A stretch of 64,000 nucleotides of DNA from Nocardia beijingensis NBRC 16342 (GCF_001612785.1 NZ_BDBC01000015.1:186001-250000); one strand, 5' to 3'; shown: positions 1 to 9,303, counted from the first letter of the stretch. Numbers and translations: made by a program. Notes: a model not told the origin generated them from the sequence alone.

Positions 1-16
1 GGCCCGGCAGTTCCGG

Positions 17-784
17 TCAGGCGGCGGGCAGTAGCGACTTGGTGCGGCCGGGGTGGTTGGTGGCGACCCAGCTGACGCCGAGGTCGGCGCACAGTTGGAC
101 GTCGTCCGGATCGTCGACGGTCCAGCAGTAGGTGGCGCGGCCCGCGGCGGCGGCCTTGTCGACCAGGTCGGGGTGCTCGCGCAAGGTCTTCACCGATGGC
201 CCGACAGCTGTGGCGCCGACGGTGGTGGCCGCCGATCCGCCGAGGTAGCGTGACGACTCGCCGAGCAGAACGGTGGGCAGCAGCGGGGCGGCGCGCCGGA
301 TGCGCCACACGGCGGTGGCCGCGAACGACATCACGACCGCGCGGGAATGATCGGCCGAGGCCGGGGTGGCGATGCCGAAGCGCTGGAGCTCGGCGAGCAG
401 CTTGTTCTCCACCAGCGCGCCGTAGCGGACCGGGTGCTTGGTCTCGATGAACAGCTTGGTCGGCCTGCTGCGCCAGTCCAGCACCAGGCCGATCAGCTCG
501 CTGAGGGTCAGCACCGAGGCGGGCGCGCCGTCAGCCCCGAAATCGAGCGCGCGGAGCTCGTCCAATGTCATCTCGCTGACCAGGCCGCTGCCCGACGAGG
601 TCCGGTCGACGGTGCGGTCGTGCACGCACACCAGATGCCCGTCCCTGGTCAGCCGGACATCGCACTCGACGCCGTCGGCGCCCTCCTGCAGCGCGAGCTC
701 GTAGGCGGCGAGCGTGTGCTCGGGGCGCGCCGCCGATGCGCCTCGATGCGCGACGACGAACGGCGCGCGACTGCCCTGGCTCAC
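17..784 (-). CDS. Glycerophosphodiester phosphodiesterase family protein
   Basis: A 255-residue GDPD-type TIM-barrel hydrolase that would cleave glycerophosphodiesters to glycerol-3-phosphate and an alcohol. The N-terminal block VVAHRGASAARPEHTLAAY carries the His-Arg catalytic entry and the Glu metal ligand. GADGVECDVRLTRDG and VCVHDRTVDRTSSG supply the Glu-x-Asp metal ligands and the second catalytic His, and the C-terminal YCWTVDDPDD / GVSWVATNHPG matches the family end. No signal peptide is visible, so it is probably cytosolic. The start is a GTG that overlaps the stop of the upstream DUF4328 gene in a GTGA, implying translational coupling. Physiological substrate is inferred from the family only. 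Confidence 0.9.
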   Translation of the reverse strand: MSQGSRAPFVVAHRGASAARPEHTLAAYELALQEGADGVECDVRLTRDGHLVCVHDRTVDRTSSGSGLVSEMTLDELRALDFGADGAPASVLTLSELIGLVLDWRSRPTKLFIETKHPVRYGALVENKLLAELQRFGIATPASADHSRAVVMSFAATAVWRIRRAAPLLPTVLLGESSRYLGGSAATTVGATAVGPSVKTLREHPDLVDKAAAAGRATYCWTVDDPDDVQLCADLGVSWVATNHPGRTKSLLPAA

Positions 785-1815
785 TTGGCCATAACCTCCT
801 CCTGCTCACGGTCCTGAGCACCGTTGTCCTCGTGCGTGTCGGCGCGGGCCTGGCCTCGCCCGCCGGGATGCACCGGCTCGATCACCGGCACGGCGGGGTC
901 GACCGCGATCAGCCAGCGGCGTGCGGTCCGGCCGCGACCGAGCAGGTCGCGCCCCTCGATCGTGCGCAACACCCAGAGGGTCAGCACCGCGACCACCGCG
1001 GCGACCGCGTCGGTGAACGCGGTGAACAGCACCCCGTCCGCCTCGGCTTGCAACGAATCCGCGGTCCGCCACAGTAGCGCGGCCGCCGCGACGAGTCCGC
1101 CGAAGACCCACGCCGCCCACCAGATCCGGACGGTCCGGCGCATCCGGGGATCGTCCTGCAACGCGGCCACTTCGCTCAGGAAGACCCCCGGCCACAGGAG
1201 GTTGACCACCGGAACCAGGCAACCGAACGCGAGCGCTCGCGGCGATCGCGGGTCGCGCCTGCCCGAAGCGGCGTAGGCCGAGCGCCTGATCTCGATCAGC
1301 CGTCCGACCGTGGCCGCGGCCGCCAGCAGCGCGAGCACGATCGCGAGCACGCCCGCGCCGATGACCAACGCGTCGGAGGCGAAGAGGACGGCGGGGTGGA
1401 TCAAACGGGTCCGGTTGCGCAACAGCACCGCATAGCGCGCCAGCTCGGCGACGGCCGCGAGTCCGAAGACGACCGCCGTGGCGACCAGCAGCCTGGTCAC
1501 CGCGTCGGTCAGCTTGCCGAACGGACGCCGCGCCGCGCGGCCCGGGTGTGGCGGCTGGTCGATCAACCCCCAGCGTGGGATCTGCGTGTACCGGGGCGTT
1601 TCGCTCGGTGCGGCCGACCGGACGGATGACTGCGCTCGCCTGGCGCGGTGGTCCGGTTTGCGCGCCACCCAGCGGTAGTTGCGACGGCTGGCGGGCGCGT
1701 CGATCGGCCCCGGCGAGAGGAGTACGCCGCGGCAGCGCGGGCACCAGTGCATCGGCGCCCCTTGCACGGCCCAGCGCGCACCGCAGCGCGCACAAGGTTG
1801 CACCACCGTACTCAC
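781..1815 (-). CDS. Zinc-ribbon DUF4328 membrane protein
   Basis: A 344-residue protein. The GTG start at 1815 was chosen because it places a CxxC...CxxC zinc ribbon (Cys8, Cys11, Cys25, Cys28) at the N terminus; the open frame extends further upstream but without recognisable sequence. A polar linker is followed by about five hydrophobic segments typical of DUF4328, including a Pro-containing ALAFGCLVPVVNLLWP helix. The tail is charged and probably cytoplasmic. Its function is unknown. It is coupled to the downstream glycerophosphodiesterase by a 4-bp GTGA overlap, and the rhodanese gene lies just upstream on the same strand. Family assignment is good; no reaction can be proposed. Confidence 0.8.
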   Translation of the reverse strand: MSTVVQPCARCGARWAVQGAPMHWCPRCRGVLLSPGPIDAPASRRNYRWVARKPDHRARRAQSSVRSAAPSETPRYTQIPRWGLIDQPPHPGRAARRPFGKLTDAVTRLLVATAVVFGLAAVAELARYAVLLRNRTRLIHPAVLFASDALVIGAGVLAIVLALLAAAATVGRLIEIRRSAYAASGRRDPRSPRALAFGCLVPVVNLLWPGVFLSEVAALQDDPRMRRTVRIWWAAWVFGGLVAAAALLWRTADSLQAEADGVLFTAFTDAVAAVVAVLTLWVLRTIEGRDLLGRGRTARRWLIAVDPAVPVIEPVHPGGRGQARADTHEDNGAQDREQEEVMAK

Positions 1816-1835
1816 CCGCGCACCTCGTTCTTTCG

Positions 1836-2207
1836 TCAGTAGATCTTCGCCTCGTGGTCGCCCTCCGCGACCAGCGGGCGGCCGGCGTGTTGCCACGCCA
1901 CCATGCCCCCGCTGACCTGGATGGCCTCGTAGCCGATGTGCGTGAGATATTCGACCACCTGAAGGGACCGGCCGCCCTGCCTGCAGATGACGTAGAGATC
2001 GGCGGCGTACTCCAGCTCGTCGATCCGCGCGGGAACGTCGACCATCGGGATGTGGATCGCACCCGGGGCGTGCCCGAGCCGCCACTCGTCGTCCTCCCGG
2101 ACGTCGAGCAGAATCGGTCGCGGCGTGTCGGCCGACGCGGGCGCGCTGCTGTCGAATTCGGCAGGCACGTCCTCCACCGTGACCGACGGAACGTGGGGGC
2201 TCGTCAC
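1836..2207 (-). CDS. Single-domain rhodanese-like protein
   Basis: A 123-residue single rhodanese domain. The core reads ILLDVREDDEWRLGHAPGAIHIPM and then the active-site loop CRQGGRS, with the catalytic Cys present, so sulfurtransferase activity is possible. The GTG start at 2207 gives the usual length and has AGGA about 9 bases upstream; the ATG at 2303 would add 32 residues of non-conserved sequence. It heads a co-oriented group with the DUF4328 and glycerophosphodiesterase genes. The cellular sulfur donor and acceptor are not evident. Confidence 0.88.
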   Translation of the reverse strand: MTSPHVPSVTVEDVPAEFDSSAPASADTPRPILLDVREDDEWRLGHAPGAIHIPMVDVPARIDELEYAADLYVICRQGGRSLQVVEYLTHIGYEAIQVSGGMVAWQHAGRPLVAEGDHEAKIY

Positions 2208-2724
2208 AGATTCGATCCTGCCATGCGTGGCGGGCCGCCGTGCAGTTCCATCCCAGGGGAGCGTCCTCGACAGCGAGCCACGACTTCGGGTATGTTCTGC
2301 CATCCGGAACTCGACCGGGCACCCGCCCGATGCTGGTTGTGCATAACTCGGGCGAAGTTATCCACATAATCCACAGATCGATCCACAAGTCGCAGGTGTC
2401 GGCGGCGTTTCGCCCGATCGGCCCAGCTTTTTAGCAACTTATCAGCTACCGGTACGGGCTGGTTTCGGACTTCCGGTCGGAACCCGCCGCGTTTACCTGA
2501 TAGACGTCCGGATTCAGCCCCTAACGGTCGAGCGATGCGAATGACCGATCCGGGACTCCCCTCCATACCAATCCCGGAGCGGCCATTCGTCGCCGACATC
2601 GGAACCCGCGACCGAAGGGGTTCCGATATCTACTTGGACGGGGCCGGAGCGCGTTCGGTTCCATTGAATTCGGAACGCCGCCGAAATCCCGGGTTCCGGC
2701 GGAGACGGTCGGTAGCCTGAGCGC
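2208..2724. other. Intergenic interval, divergent promoters
   Basis: This 517-base interval separates the minus-strand rhodanese operon from a plus-strand hypothetical gene. Besides the DnaA-box cluster it holds a locally AT-richer stretch around 2420-2450. No convincing coding sequence is seen; short open frames here lack conserved motifs. Confidence 0.6.
2338..2387. promoter_or_regulatory. Cluster of DnaA-box-like sites
   Basis: Within 50 bases there are two exact matches to the bacterial DnaA box TTATNCACA in opposite orientation: TTATGCACA on the minus strand (2338-2346) and TTATCCACA on the plus strand (2358-2366). Two weaker direct copies follow, TAATCCACA at 2367-2375 and CGATCCACA at 2379-2387. 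The cluster sits in the gene-free interval between the rhodanese and the next gene. No dnaA or dnaN is nearby, so this is not the usual oriC setting; binding is untested. Confidence 0.5.
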
Positions 2725-3336
2725 ATGAACGTGAGCAGGGGGCTACGCCACGGAATGGACACCGCAGGTCTCAACATCGCGTTGTCCGAGGCCACGTGCC
2801 TCGGCCTCGCGGTCGACGAGGCCGCAGGCGAACTGCGACTCGACCTAGAAGTGCTGACTCTTCCCGAAGACGGGACCGCGGCGGAGGACGGCCGGGTGCA
2901 GGTGACCTTCACCGGCGTGAGCCGGGTCGCCGCGTCACTGCGGAGACAGCACTGGGACGACCTGGAACCTCAGGTGCTGCCGCTGCGACTGGACGGCTTG
3001 GACGAGGCGATCCGGAGTTTCGGCGGCGGACGGCTGCACGGCTGGGAGTTCATCGACCTCGACGACAGCAGCTGGGCGCTGTGGAGCGAGTTGCTCAGCT
3101 TCGACACCCGCATCGCCGATCGAGAATCCGCGCACGTCCTCGAGTTCTCCCAGGAGGAGGGCATCGACCCGCGCGAACTCGACGTCCGGGTGTGGTTCGA
3201 CGACATCACCGTGCACGACGCGCGGGGCAAGCAGATCCCGCTGGCCGACTTCGTCGCGGGCGGCGCGCGGTGGTGGCGAGCACACGACGCGGGCGACCCG
3301 AGGGCCAGTCGTCCCGGTATCGCTCCGCCGCTCTGA
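2725..3336 (+). CDS. Hypothetical protein, function unknown
   Basis: A 203-residue acidic soluble protein with no signal peptide, membrane segment or recognised catalytic motif. Notable stretches are DDSSWALWSELLSFDTRI and DVRVWFDDITVHDARG, suggesting a compact beta-rich domain. An alternative ATG at 2755 (MDTAGLNIALSEA) would shorten it by ten residues. It is followed by a strong bidirectional hairpin and then convergent msrA. The codon pattern is that of a real high-GC gene, but no family is recognised. Confidence 0.7.
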   Translation: MNVSRGLRHGMDTAGLNIALSEATCLGLAVDEAAGELRLDLEVLTLPEDGTAAEDGRVQVTFTGVSRVAASLRRQHWDDLEPQVLPLRLDGLDEAIRSFGGGRLHGWEFIDLDDSSWALWSELLSFDTRIADRESAHVLEFSQEEGIDPRELDVRVWFDDITVHDARGKQIPLADFVAGGARWWRAHDAGDPRASRPGIAPPL

Positions 3337-3352
3337 TCGACATCGTCGCGAG

Positions 3353-3386
3353 CGAACCGCATCCGTGCGACGGCACGTGCGGTTCG
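3353..3386. terminator. Bidirectional terminator between a hypothetical gene and msrA
   Basis: Arms CGAACCGCA (3353-3361) and TGCGGTTCG (3378-3386) pair perfectly. An inner CGTGC/GCACG stem is separated by a two-base bulge and closes on a GACG loop. It lies between two convergent stop codons. Confidence 0.7.
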
Positions 3387-3400
3387 TCGTGCGATGGCGC

Positions 3401-4081
<681 letters not shown>

Positions 4082-4272
4082 GGTTCGATGCTACGCGTGC
4101 GTTTCCTGTGGGGCCGATGTGCGCGATGTGACGGTGCGCGACCCGCCTGATGTGAGCGGCATCACCGGAATGTGCGGACGTGGGCCCGAGTTGGAATCGA
4201 CCGGGTGTACGAATGATGGTTGGCTGGGTCCGGAACAACGGGCACAACCAGCCCGACATAGGAAGGGACATC

Positions 4273-4896
4273 GTGGCTGAGTACACGCTGCCAGATCTGG
4301 ATTACGACTACAGCGCCCTGGAGCCCCACATCTCCGGGCAGATCAACGAGCTTCATCATTCCAAGCACCACGCCGCTTACGTCGCCGGCGCGAACACCGC
4401 ACTGGAGAAGCTGGAAGCCGCTCGCGAGTCGGGCGATCACAGCGCCATCTTCCTGCACGAGAAGAACCTCGCGTTCCACCTGGGTGGGCACGTCAACCAC
4501 TCCATCTGGTGGAAGAACCTCTCCCCCAACGGCGGCGACAAGCCGGTCGGCGAGCTGGCCGCCGCGATCGACGACCAGTTCGGTTCGTTCGACAAGTTCC
4601 GCGCGCAGTTCACCGCCGCCGCCAACGGCCTGCAGGGCTCCGGCTGGGCGGTGCTCGGCTTCGACACCCTCGGCCAGAAGCTGCTGACCTTCCAGCTCTA
4701 CGACCAGCAGGCCAACGTTCCGCTCGGCATCATCCCGCTGCTGCAGGTCGACATGTGGGAGCACGCCTTCTACCTGCAGTACAAGAACGTGAAGGCCGAC
4801 TACGTCACCGCGTTCTGGAACGTCGTCAACTGGGCCGACGTGCAGGAGCGCTTCGCCAAGGCGACTTCGCAGGCCAAGGGCCTCATCTTCGGCTGA
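4273..4896 (+). CDS. sodA: Superoxide dismutase, Fe/Mn family
   Basis: A 207-residue Fe/Mn superoxide dismutase. The start is GTG at 4273 ([18 protein letters not shown]), preceded by GGAAGGGA; upstream in-frame codons are non-conserved. Metal-ligand regions are visible: the first His near [10 protein letters not shown], the second in HVNHSIWW, and the Asp/His pair in [13 protein letters not shown]. There is no signal peptide, but mycobacterial and nocardial homologues are exported without one. The sequence alone does not decide iron versus manganese; the nearby manganese riboswitch is on another transcript. Confidence 0.97.
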   Translation: MAEYTLPDLDYDYSALEPHISGQINELHHSKHHAAYVAGANTALEKLEAARESGDHSAIFLHEKNLAFHLGGHVNHSIWWKNLSPNGGDKPVGELAAAIDDQFGSFDKFRAQFTAAANGLQGSGWAVLGFDTLGQKLLTFQLYDQQANVPLGIIPLLQVDMWEHAFYLQYKNVKADYVTAFWNVVNWADVQERFAKATSQAKGLIFG

Positions 4897-5203
4897 GCCC
4901 GCTCGGCACACCGCGACCGGGTCCGCGAATCCGTCCGCCACGCGCGGCGGGCTCGCGGGCCCGTTCTGTCTCCCGGCGACGCGGGCATGTTGCCGGGAAC
5001 GCCATGCCGCCCCTGCCGATCCGGCCCCGGTGAGGTCGCGCCCGATCCGCCGGGTGCGCAGCCCGATTGCCCGCCGACTCGTGCCCGCCTGTCCGATTGG
5101 CACTCTTTGGTACTTGTGTGCCAGGTGACTCCTGGTTCATATTCGGGAATCCAGATCGAATAAACGGGCAAGGTCGCCCCCGGTTCCACAACGGGAGGCA
5201 GGA
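4897..5203. other. Intergenic interval after sodA
   Basis: About 307 bases with short GC-rich inverted motifs soon after the sodA stop, probably serving termination, and a lower-GC stretch near 5090-5190 that may hold the promoter of the next gene. No supported gene is seen. Confidence 0.45.
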
Positions 5204-5731
5204 ATGCGCACGAACGAACCGATCGGCATCACGCCGTTCCATTCGCGCGGATCGCTGCGTGGCTTTTTGATCTCCGGGCGGTGGCCGGAGACCACCAAGG
5301 AGTGGGCCCAGGTGCTGGTCCTCGCGGTGCGCGTGGCCACGCTACCCGGTCTGCTGACGACCTCGACGGTGTTCGGCGTCCGCGAGGATCTGCCCGACGA
5401 CCCGGCTCCCGGCACGGTCGGCTTGGTGCTGGCCGAAGGTCCCGTGCTCGGCGATGAGGCGGTGGAACCAGGCCGGTTCGCCGAACATGTGCCGCCGGCG
5501 CTGCTGATGCTGCATCCTCCGTCCGAAACCCGCCCGTCGCTGCCCGAGTGCGCGGGCGCCGCCTCCGGCTGCGTCCTGTTGCCCGGCGTGCCCCATCTCG
5601 GGCTGGAACACCGTGCCGCATGGGTGGAGGCGGAGTCGGATGGGACGGTGACTTCGCTGGTCAGCCGGGTCGGACTGGACCCGATCAGCGATCCCGACAC
5701 CGCGGTTCTGGCTATGCTGCTCGCCGCGTGA
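5204..5731 (+). CDS. Hypothetical protein
   Basis: A 175-residue soluble protein of unknown function. GGGAGG five bases upstream supports the ATG at 5204. The sequence opens with a basic, Arg/Trp-containing segment (RGFLISGRWPETTKEWAQV) followed by a hydrophobic beta-rich body. A two-Cys segment (PECAGAASGCVLLPG) lies in the second half. No catalytic motif or membrane helix is seen. It stands alone between sodA and the manganese riboswitch. Confidence 0.7.
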   Translation: MRTNEPIGITPFHSRGSLRGFLISGRWPETTKEWAQVLVLAVRVATLPGLLTTSTVFGVREDLPDDPAPGTVGLVLAEGPVLGDEAVEPGRFAEHVPPALLMLHPPSETRPSLPECAGAASGCVLLPGVPHLGLEHRAAWVEAESDGTVTSLVSRVGLDPISDPDTAVLAMLLAA

Positions 5732-5837
5732 GGGTAACCGAAACTCGCCACGTGGATCGCCAAACTTATTGTGCGCATAGCGATTTCGCTTACATCGGGT
5801 TGGCACGAGCAGGCCGTGGCGGGTAGAGTCGCTGGCA

Positions 5838-5988
5838 GCGAAGGGGAGTAGCCCCCAATCGCACAGTCGACATACTGATCCGCCGAGCCCGCTCGGGCCG
5901 GGTCCGGCTGTGTGAACCGGCATCAGGCCGGTGGGCGAGACCTTCGGCCTGGACAACCATTTTCGTTGTCGGCCGGAGCGTCCCCGTT
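5838..5988 (+). ncRNA. yybP-ykoY family manganese riboswitch
   Basis: The 5' leader of the GDT1-like gene begins with the conserved AAGGGGAGTAGC loop (5841-5852), followed by a variable GC-rich arm. The second conserved internal loop GAGACCTTCGGCC (5937-5949) comes next, then a hairpin (GACAACC...GGTTGTC-like, 5951-5971) and closing TCCCCG near 5981-5986 that pairs with the initial GGGGA. Both loops of the Mn2+ aptamer are present, and the downstream gene type (GDT1/UPF0016) is a known target of this RNA. Gene activation by Mn2+ is inferred from the class. Confidence 0.85.
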
Positions 5989-6027
5989 TCTCCGGTCGGC
6001 AGGCCGGAGACCTGGGAGCAGCCATAC

Positions 6028-6804
6028 ATGATCGCCACCGCATTGCTGACCATCGGTGTCGTCTTCCTCGCCGAACTCGGTGACAAGTCGCAGCTGATGG
6101 CGCTGACGTTCGCGCTGCGCTACCGCTGGTGGGTGGTGCTCGGCGGCATCGCGACCGCCTCCGCGGCGGTGCACCTGATCTCCGTCGGCATCGGCTACTT
6201 CCTCGGCGCGGCGCTGCCGACCACCGCGATCGCGCTGATCGCCGCCATCACCTTCCTGGCCGTTGGCCTGTGGACCCTGCGCGAGCACTTCGGCACCGGC
6301 GATGCGGACCAGGAGCCGAAGACGCCGAAGCTCGGCGGTGCGCCGTTCTTCGTGGTGCTGTCCGCGTTCTTGCTCGCCGAGCTGGGCGATCGCACCATGT
6401 TCGCGACCGCCGCCCTGGCCACGGACTACGACTGGACCGGCGTCTGGCTCGGCTCGACCATCGGCATGGTCGCCGCCGACGCGCTCGCCATCGCGGTGGG
6501 CATCCTGGTCGGCAAGCACCTGCCGGAGCACGCGATCGGCATCGGTTCCGGCCTGCTGTTCCTCTACTTCGGCGCGGCGACGCTGCTCGGCGCTACCGCA
6601 TCCGGTCTCGGCGGCGTGGCCGTCGCCGGGCTCGCCGCGCTCGCTCCCGCGCTGGCAGGCGCCGCGCTGCTGCTCACGCGGATGGCTCGGCGCTCGACTC
6701 CAGCGCGGCTCCATACAGTCCGCCACCCCGGCGCAACAGATCCAGCAGTGGTTCCCGCAGCGCCAGCAGACCACCCGAGTCCCCGGCCGCGATCCGAGCG
6801 GTGA
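6028..6804 (+). CDS. GDT1/TMEM165 (UPF0016) family cation exporter
   Basis: A 258-residue membrane protein with two homologous halves carrying the signature motifs ELGDKSQ (residues 16-22) and ELGDRTM. About six transmembrane helices end near residue 217. Bacterial members export Mn2+, and the riboswitch immediately upstream fits that role. The last 40-odd residues (a basic, Pro-rich tail from ARRSTPARLH) are unlike the family and are encoded on the strand opposite the 3' end of the convergent TetR gene (overlap 6674-6804). This suggests that the original stop was lost. Confidence 0.9.
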   Translation: MIATALLTIGVVFLAELGDKSQLMALTFALRYRWWVVLGGIATASAAVHLISVGIGYFLGAALPTTAIALIAAITFLAVGLWTLREHFGTGDADQEPKTPKLGGAPFFVVLSAFLLAELGDRTMFATAALATDYDWTGVWLGSTIGMVAADALAIAVGILVGKHLPEHAIGIGSGLLFLYFGAATLLGATASGLGGVAVAGLAALAPALAGAALLLTRMARRSTPARLHTVRHPGATDPAVVPAAPADHPSPRPRSER

Positions 6805-7342
6805 CCATCGAACCGACCGACGCGGCCAGGGCCTGACAGGCGAAACGCTGCGATTCGGTCCGCGCGTCGAGCACGTCGGCGATCAACTCGACGAACCGCT
6901 CTTGCAGCTGGGCCCGGCGTGCGATGGCCGCGGAGCCGACGGCGAAGACCTCGACCAAGAACAGCCGCGCGCTGGCCGGGTCGTCCACCAGGTACTGGAG
7001 ATAGGCGCGCAGGATCCGGTCCATGCGGGCGATGGCGCCCGTCTCGGCCGCGGCGTCTTCCGCCTCGGTGGCCTCGGCGATCCGGTCGAGCAACAACTGC
7101 ACCGCACGCTGATAGGCCGCCTCGAAGCAGTCTTCCTTGGAGCGGAACTGCTCGTAGAACGTCTCCCGCGACACGCAGGCCCGCTTGAGGATCGCCGCGA
7201 CCGATGTTCCGATGTAGCCGTTCTCGGCCATCGCCTCCGCCGTCGCGACGAGGATTCGTTCGCGCTGCGAGGCGATCACCTGCTCCCGCGGCAGGCCGTG
7301 CCTACCCCGGGGCAGGCGTGCGCTGATGGCCGATTCGGTCAT
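6674..7342 (-). CDS. TetR/AcrR family transcriptional regulator
   Basis: A 222-residue TetR regulator. The N-terminal helix-turn-helix spans roughly residues 20-70 (ERILVATAEAMAENGYIGTSVAAILKRACVSRETFYEQFRSKEDC). The remaining helical domain would bind an unknown ligand. ATG at 7342 was taken as the start; an in-frame ATG 40 codons upstream adds low-complexity sequence. It is divergent from the HSD10-like SDR gene, which it may control; an imperfect inverted repeat TTCCG...CGGAA lies in the shared interval around 7400. Its 3' end overlaps the manganese exporter gene. Confidence 0.9.
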   Translation of the reverse strand: MTESAISARLPRGRHGLPREQVIASQRERILVATAEAMAENGYIGTSVAAILKRACVSRETFYEQFRSKEDCFEAAYQRAVQLLLDRIAEATEAEDAAAETGAIARMDRILRAYLQYLVDDPASARLFLVEVFAVGSAAIARRAQLQERFVELIADVLDARTESQRFACQALAASVGSMVTARIAAGDSGGLLALREPLLDLLRRGGGLYGAALESSAEPSA

Positions 7343-7530
7343 TCGGTGACTCCGCTTGTTCGGTCGAGCTGACTGGGCGGTTCCATTCTGCGCGGTCGGT
7401 TCCGCCGGCTTGCCGGAAAGGCCCCGCGCCGGGATCGAGTCGCGGGAGCCGTGCAGGGGCACGCGCCGAGCACCGGTTAGGGTGCAAATTGACGAAGGGC
7501 CAACTGGCTGTCACAAACGAGAGGACCATC

Positions 7531-8298
7531 GTGGAGATTTCGGGTTCCGCCGCCATTGTCACCGGAGGCGCATCGGGCCTCGGCGCCGCCACCGCCAAGC
7601 GTCTCGCCGAGCTCGGCGCCACCGTCTTCGGGCTGGATGTACCGCAGTCGATCGAGCGCGCGGGCGACAACGTGCCCGCCGGGGTCACCCTCATCCCCGC
7701 CGATGTCACCAGCAACGACGAGGTCGGCGCGGCCGTCGCGCAGGTCGTCGAGTCCGGCGCTCCGCTGCGCATCGTGGTCAACTGCGCCGGTGTCGGCTGG
7801 GCAGGCCGGATCCTGTCCAAGAACGGCCCGCACGACCTGGAACTGTTCCGCACGGTCATCACGGTCAACCTGCTCGGCACCTTCAACGTCATGCGGCTGG
7901 CCGCCGACGCGATCGCCAAGACCGACGCCGTGGACGAGTACGGCCAGCGCGGCGTCATCGTCAACACCGCCTCGGTCGCCGCGTTCGAGGGCCAGATCGG
8001 CCAGATCGCCTACTCGGCCTCCAAGGGCGGCGTGCACGGCATGACCGTTCCGGCCGCGCGCGACCTGGCCCAGTTCGGCATCCGGGTGAACACCATCGCC
8101 CCCGGCATCATCGACACCCCGATGCTCGCCGGCGTCACCGAGGAGTACCGCAAGGGCCTCGAGGCGGGCGTGCCCTTCCCGTCCCGCCTGGGCCGTCCCG
8201 ACGAGTACGCGCAGTTGACGCAGTACATCATCGAGCACGACTACCTGAACGGCGAGACCATCCGCATGGACGGCGCGCTGCGCATGGCGCCGCGGTAA
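7531..8298 (+). CDS. SDR-family 3-hydroxyacyl-CoA dehydrogenase (HSD10-like)
   Basis: A 255-residue short-chain dehydrogenase. The NAD-binding motif is TGGASGLG near the N terminus; NCAGVG follows the third strand; catalytic Ser, Tyr and Lys lie in NTASVAAFEG and YSASKGG. The stretch QIGQIAYSASKGGVHGMTVPAARDLA is characteristic of type-2 3-hydroxyacyl-CoA dehydrogenase (HSD17B10), which oxidises short branched 3-hydroxyacyl-CoAs. The GTG start at 7531 was chosen because it puts the Rossmann strand at the usual distance and has GAGAGG upstream. It is divergent from the TetR gene. Confidence 0.9.
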   Translation: MEISGSAAIVTGGASGLGAATAKRLAELGATVFGLDVPQSIERAGDNVPAGVTLIPADVTSNDEVGAAVAQVVESGAPLRIVVNCAGVGWAGRILSKNGPHDLELFRTVITVNLLGTFNVMRLAADAIAKTDAVDEYGQRGVIVNTASVAAFEGQIGQIAYSASKGGVHGMTVPAARDLAQFGIRVNTIAPGIIDTPMLAGVTEEYRKGLEAGVPFPSRLGRPDEYAQLTQYIIEHDYLNGETIRMDGALRMAPR

Positions 8299-8318
8299 TC
8301 CCGCTCCGCAGTCCCGGC

Positions 8319-8348
8319 AGCGCGCGGCCTTCCGAAGGGTCGCGCGCT
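8319..8348. terminator. Bidirectional terminator
   Basis: AGCGCGCG (8319-8326) pairs with CGCGCGCT (8341-8348) around a 14-base loop, between the convergent ends of the SDR and methyltransferase genes. Confidence 0.65.
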
Positions 8349-8352
8349 GTTC

Positions 8353-9171
8353 TCATTCCCGCGGCTTATGGCCGATGCCGAGGTAGGCCGTGGTGGACAA
8401 CGGGCAGTGCGGCCGGTACTTCTCCGCGAGAAACGCTTTCATGACGGCGGCGCGCCGAGCCCAGACCTCCGCGCTCACGTTGTGGCGCATGAGTTCCAGA
8501 GGGGCGCTGCTGCGCACCATGGTCTCCCACATCTCCTCCGGGCTGCCGAAGGTGAGCGCGATCGAATGCCGCTGGATGGACACGGCTTCGAAGCCGGCGC
8601 CGCGCATCTCCGATTCGAAGACCTCTGGGTTCTCCAGGCTCAGGAAGTTCGGCTGCGGCTCCTGGATATCCGGGTCGGCCGCGGTCAAGGCGCCGAACAT
8701 CATCCGCATCAGCGGCGAGTCCGCGATCGGCGCCCAGCTCGACACCACCGCCGTGCCACCCGGCCGCAGCACCCGGAACAGCTCGGCGAATCCGCGGGCA
8801 CGGTCCGGGAAGAACATCAGTCCGAACATGGAGAACCCGGCGTCGAACCGGTCGGATTCGTACGGCAGCTCCTGCCCGTCGCCCACTCGCGCCCGGATAT
8901 TCGTCAGCCCGGCGGCAGCGGCGTTCTTCGCCAGGCGCGCGATCATCGACTCCGCGAAATCGATGGCCTCGACCTGCGCCACCTGTCTCGCGGCCAGCAG
9001 GCTGAGGGTGCCAGGCCCCGCCGCCACGTCCACGATCCGGGATTCCGGCGAGAGCGACGCGAACTCGAGCGCCCGCGCCGAGAACGGTTGCATGATCGCG
9101 GGTGCGAACTCGTCGTATCCGTCGGCGACCAGATCCCACGGCTCGGCGACGGCAAGCGGGTTTGCGGACAT
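8353..9171 (-). CDS. Class I SAM-dependent methyltransferase
   Basis: A 272-residue methyltransferase of the UbiE/COQ5-like group. Motif I is VDVAAGPGTLSLLA, the acidic residue after strand 2 is in VEAIDFAESMI, and motif III is FRVLRPGGTAVVSSW. The start at ATG 9171 has GAAAGGA about ten bases upstream, so the earlier in-frame ATG at 9201 was rejected. The C-terminal half (RHSIALTFGSPEEMWETMVRSSAP) probably forms the acceptor pocket. The substrate is unknown; the isolated position gives no pathway hint. Confidence 0.88.
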   Translation of the reverse strand: MSANPLAVAEPWDLVADGYDEFAPAIMQPFSARALEFASLSPESRIVDVAAGPGTLSLLAARQVAQVEAIDFAESMIARLAKNAAAAGLTNIRARVGDGQELPYESDRFDAGFSMFGLMFFPDRARGFAELFRVLRPGGTAVVSSWAPIADSPLMRMMFGALTAADPDIQEPQPNFLSLENPEVFESEMRGAGFEAVSIQRHSIALTFGSPEEMWETMVRSSAPLELMRHNVSAEVWARRAAVMKAFLAEKYRPHCPLSTTAYLGIGHKPRE

Positions 9172-9303
9172 GTTTGTGACGATCCTTTCAGGCATCCACA
9201 TCTAACCGCGCCACCCGGGGGCGAACTCCCCAGTCCTGCGAATATGCCATCCCGCCGATCACCGTAACCACGAAATGGCCGAAACGCCGCCGACCGCACC
9301 GGC

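Noticed and set aside
2338..2387. Chromosomal origin oriC
   Set aside because: dnaA, dnaN, rpmH or gidA are absent and only two exact boxes exist; a secondary DnaA-binding site is more likely.
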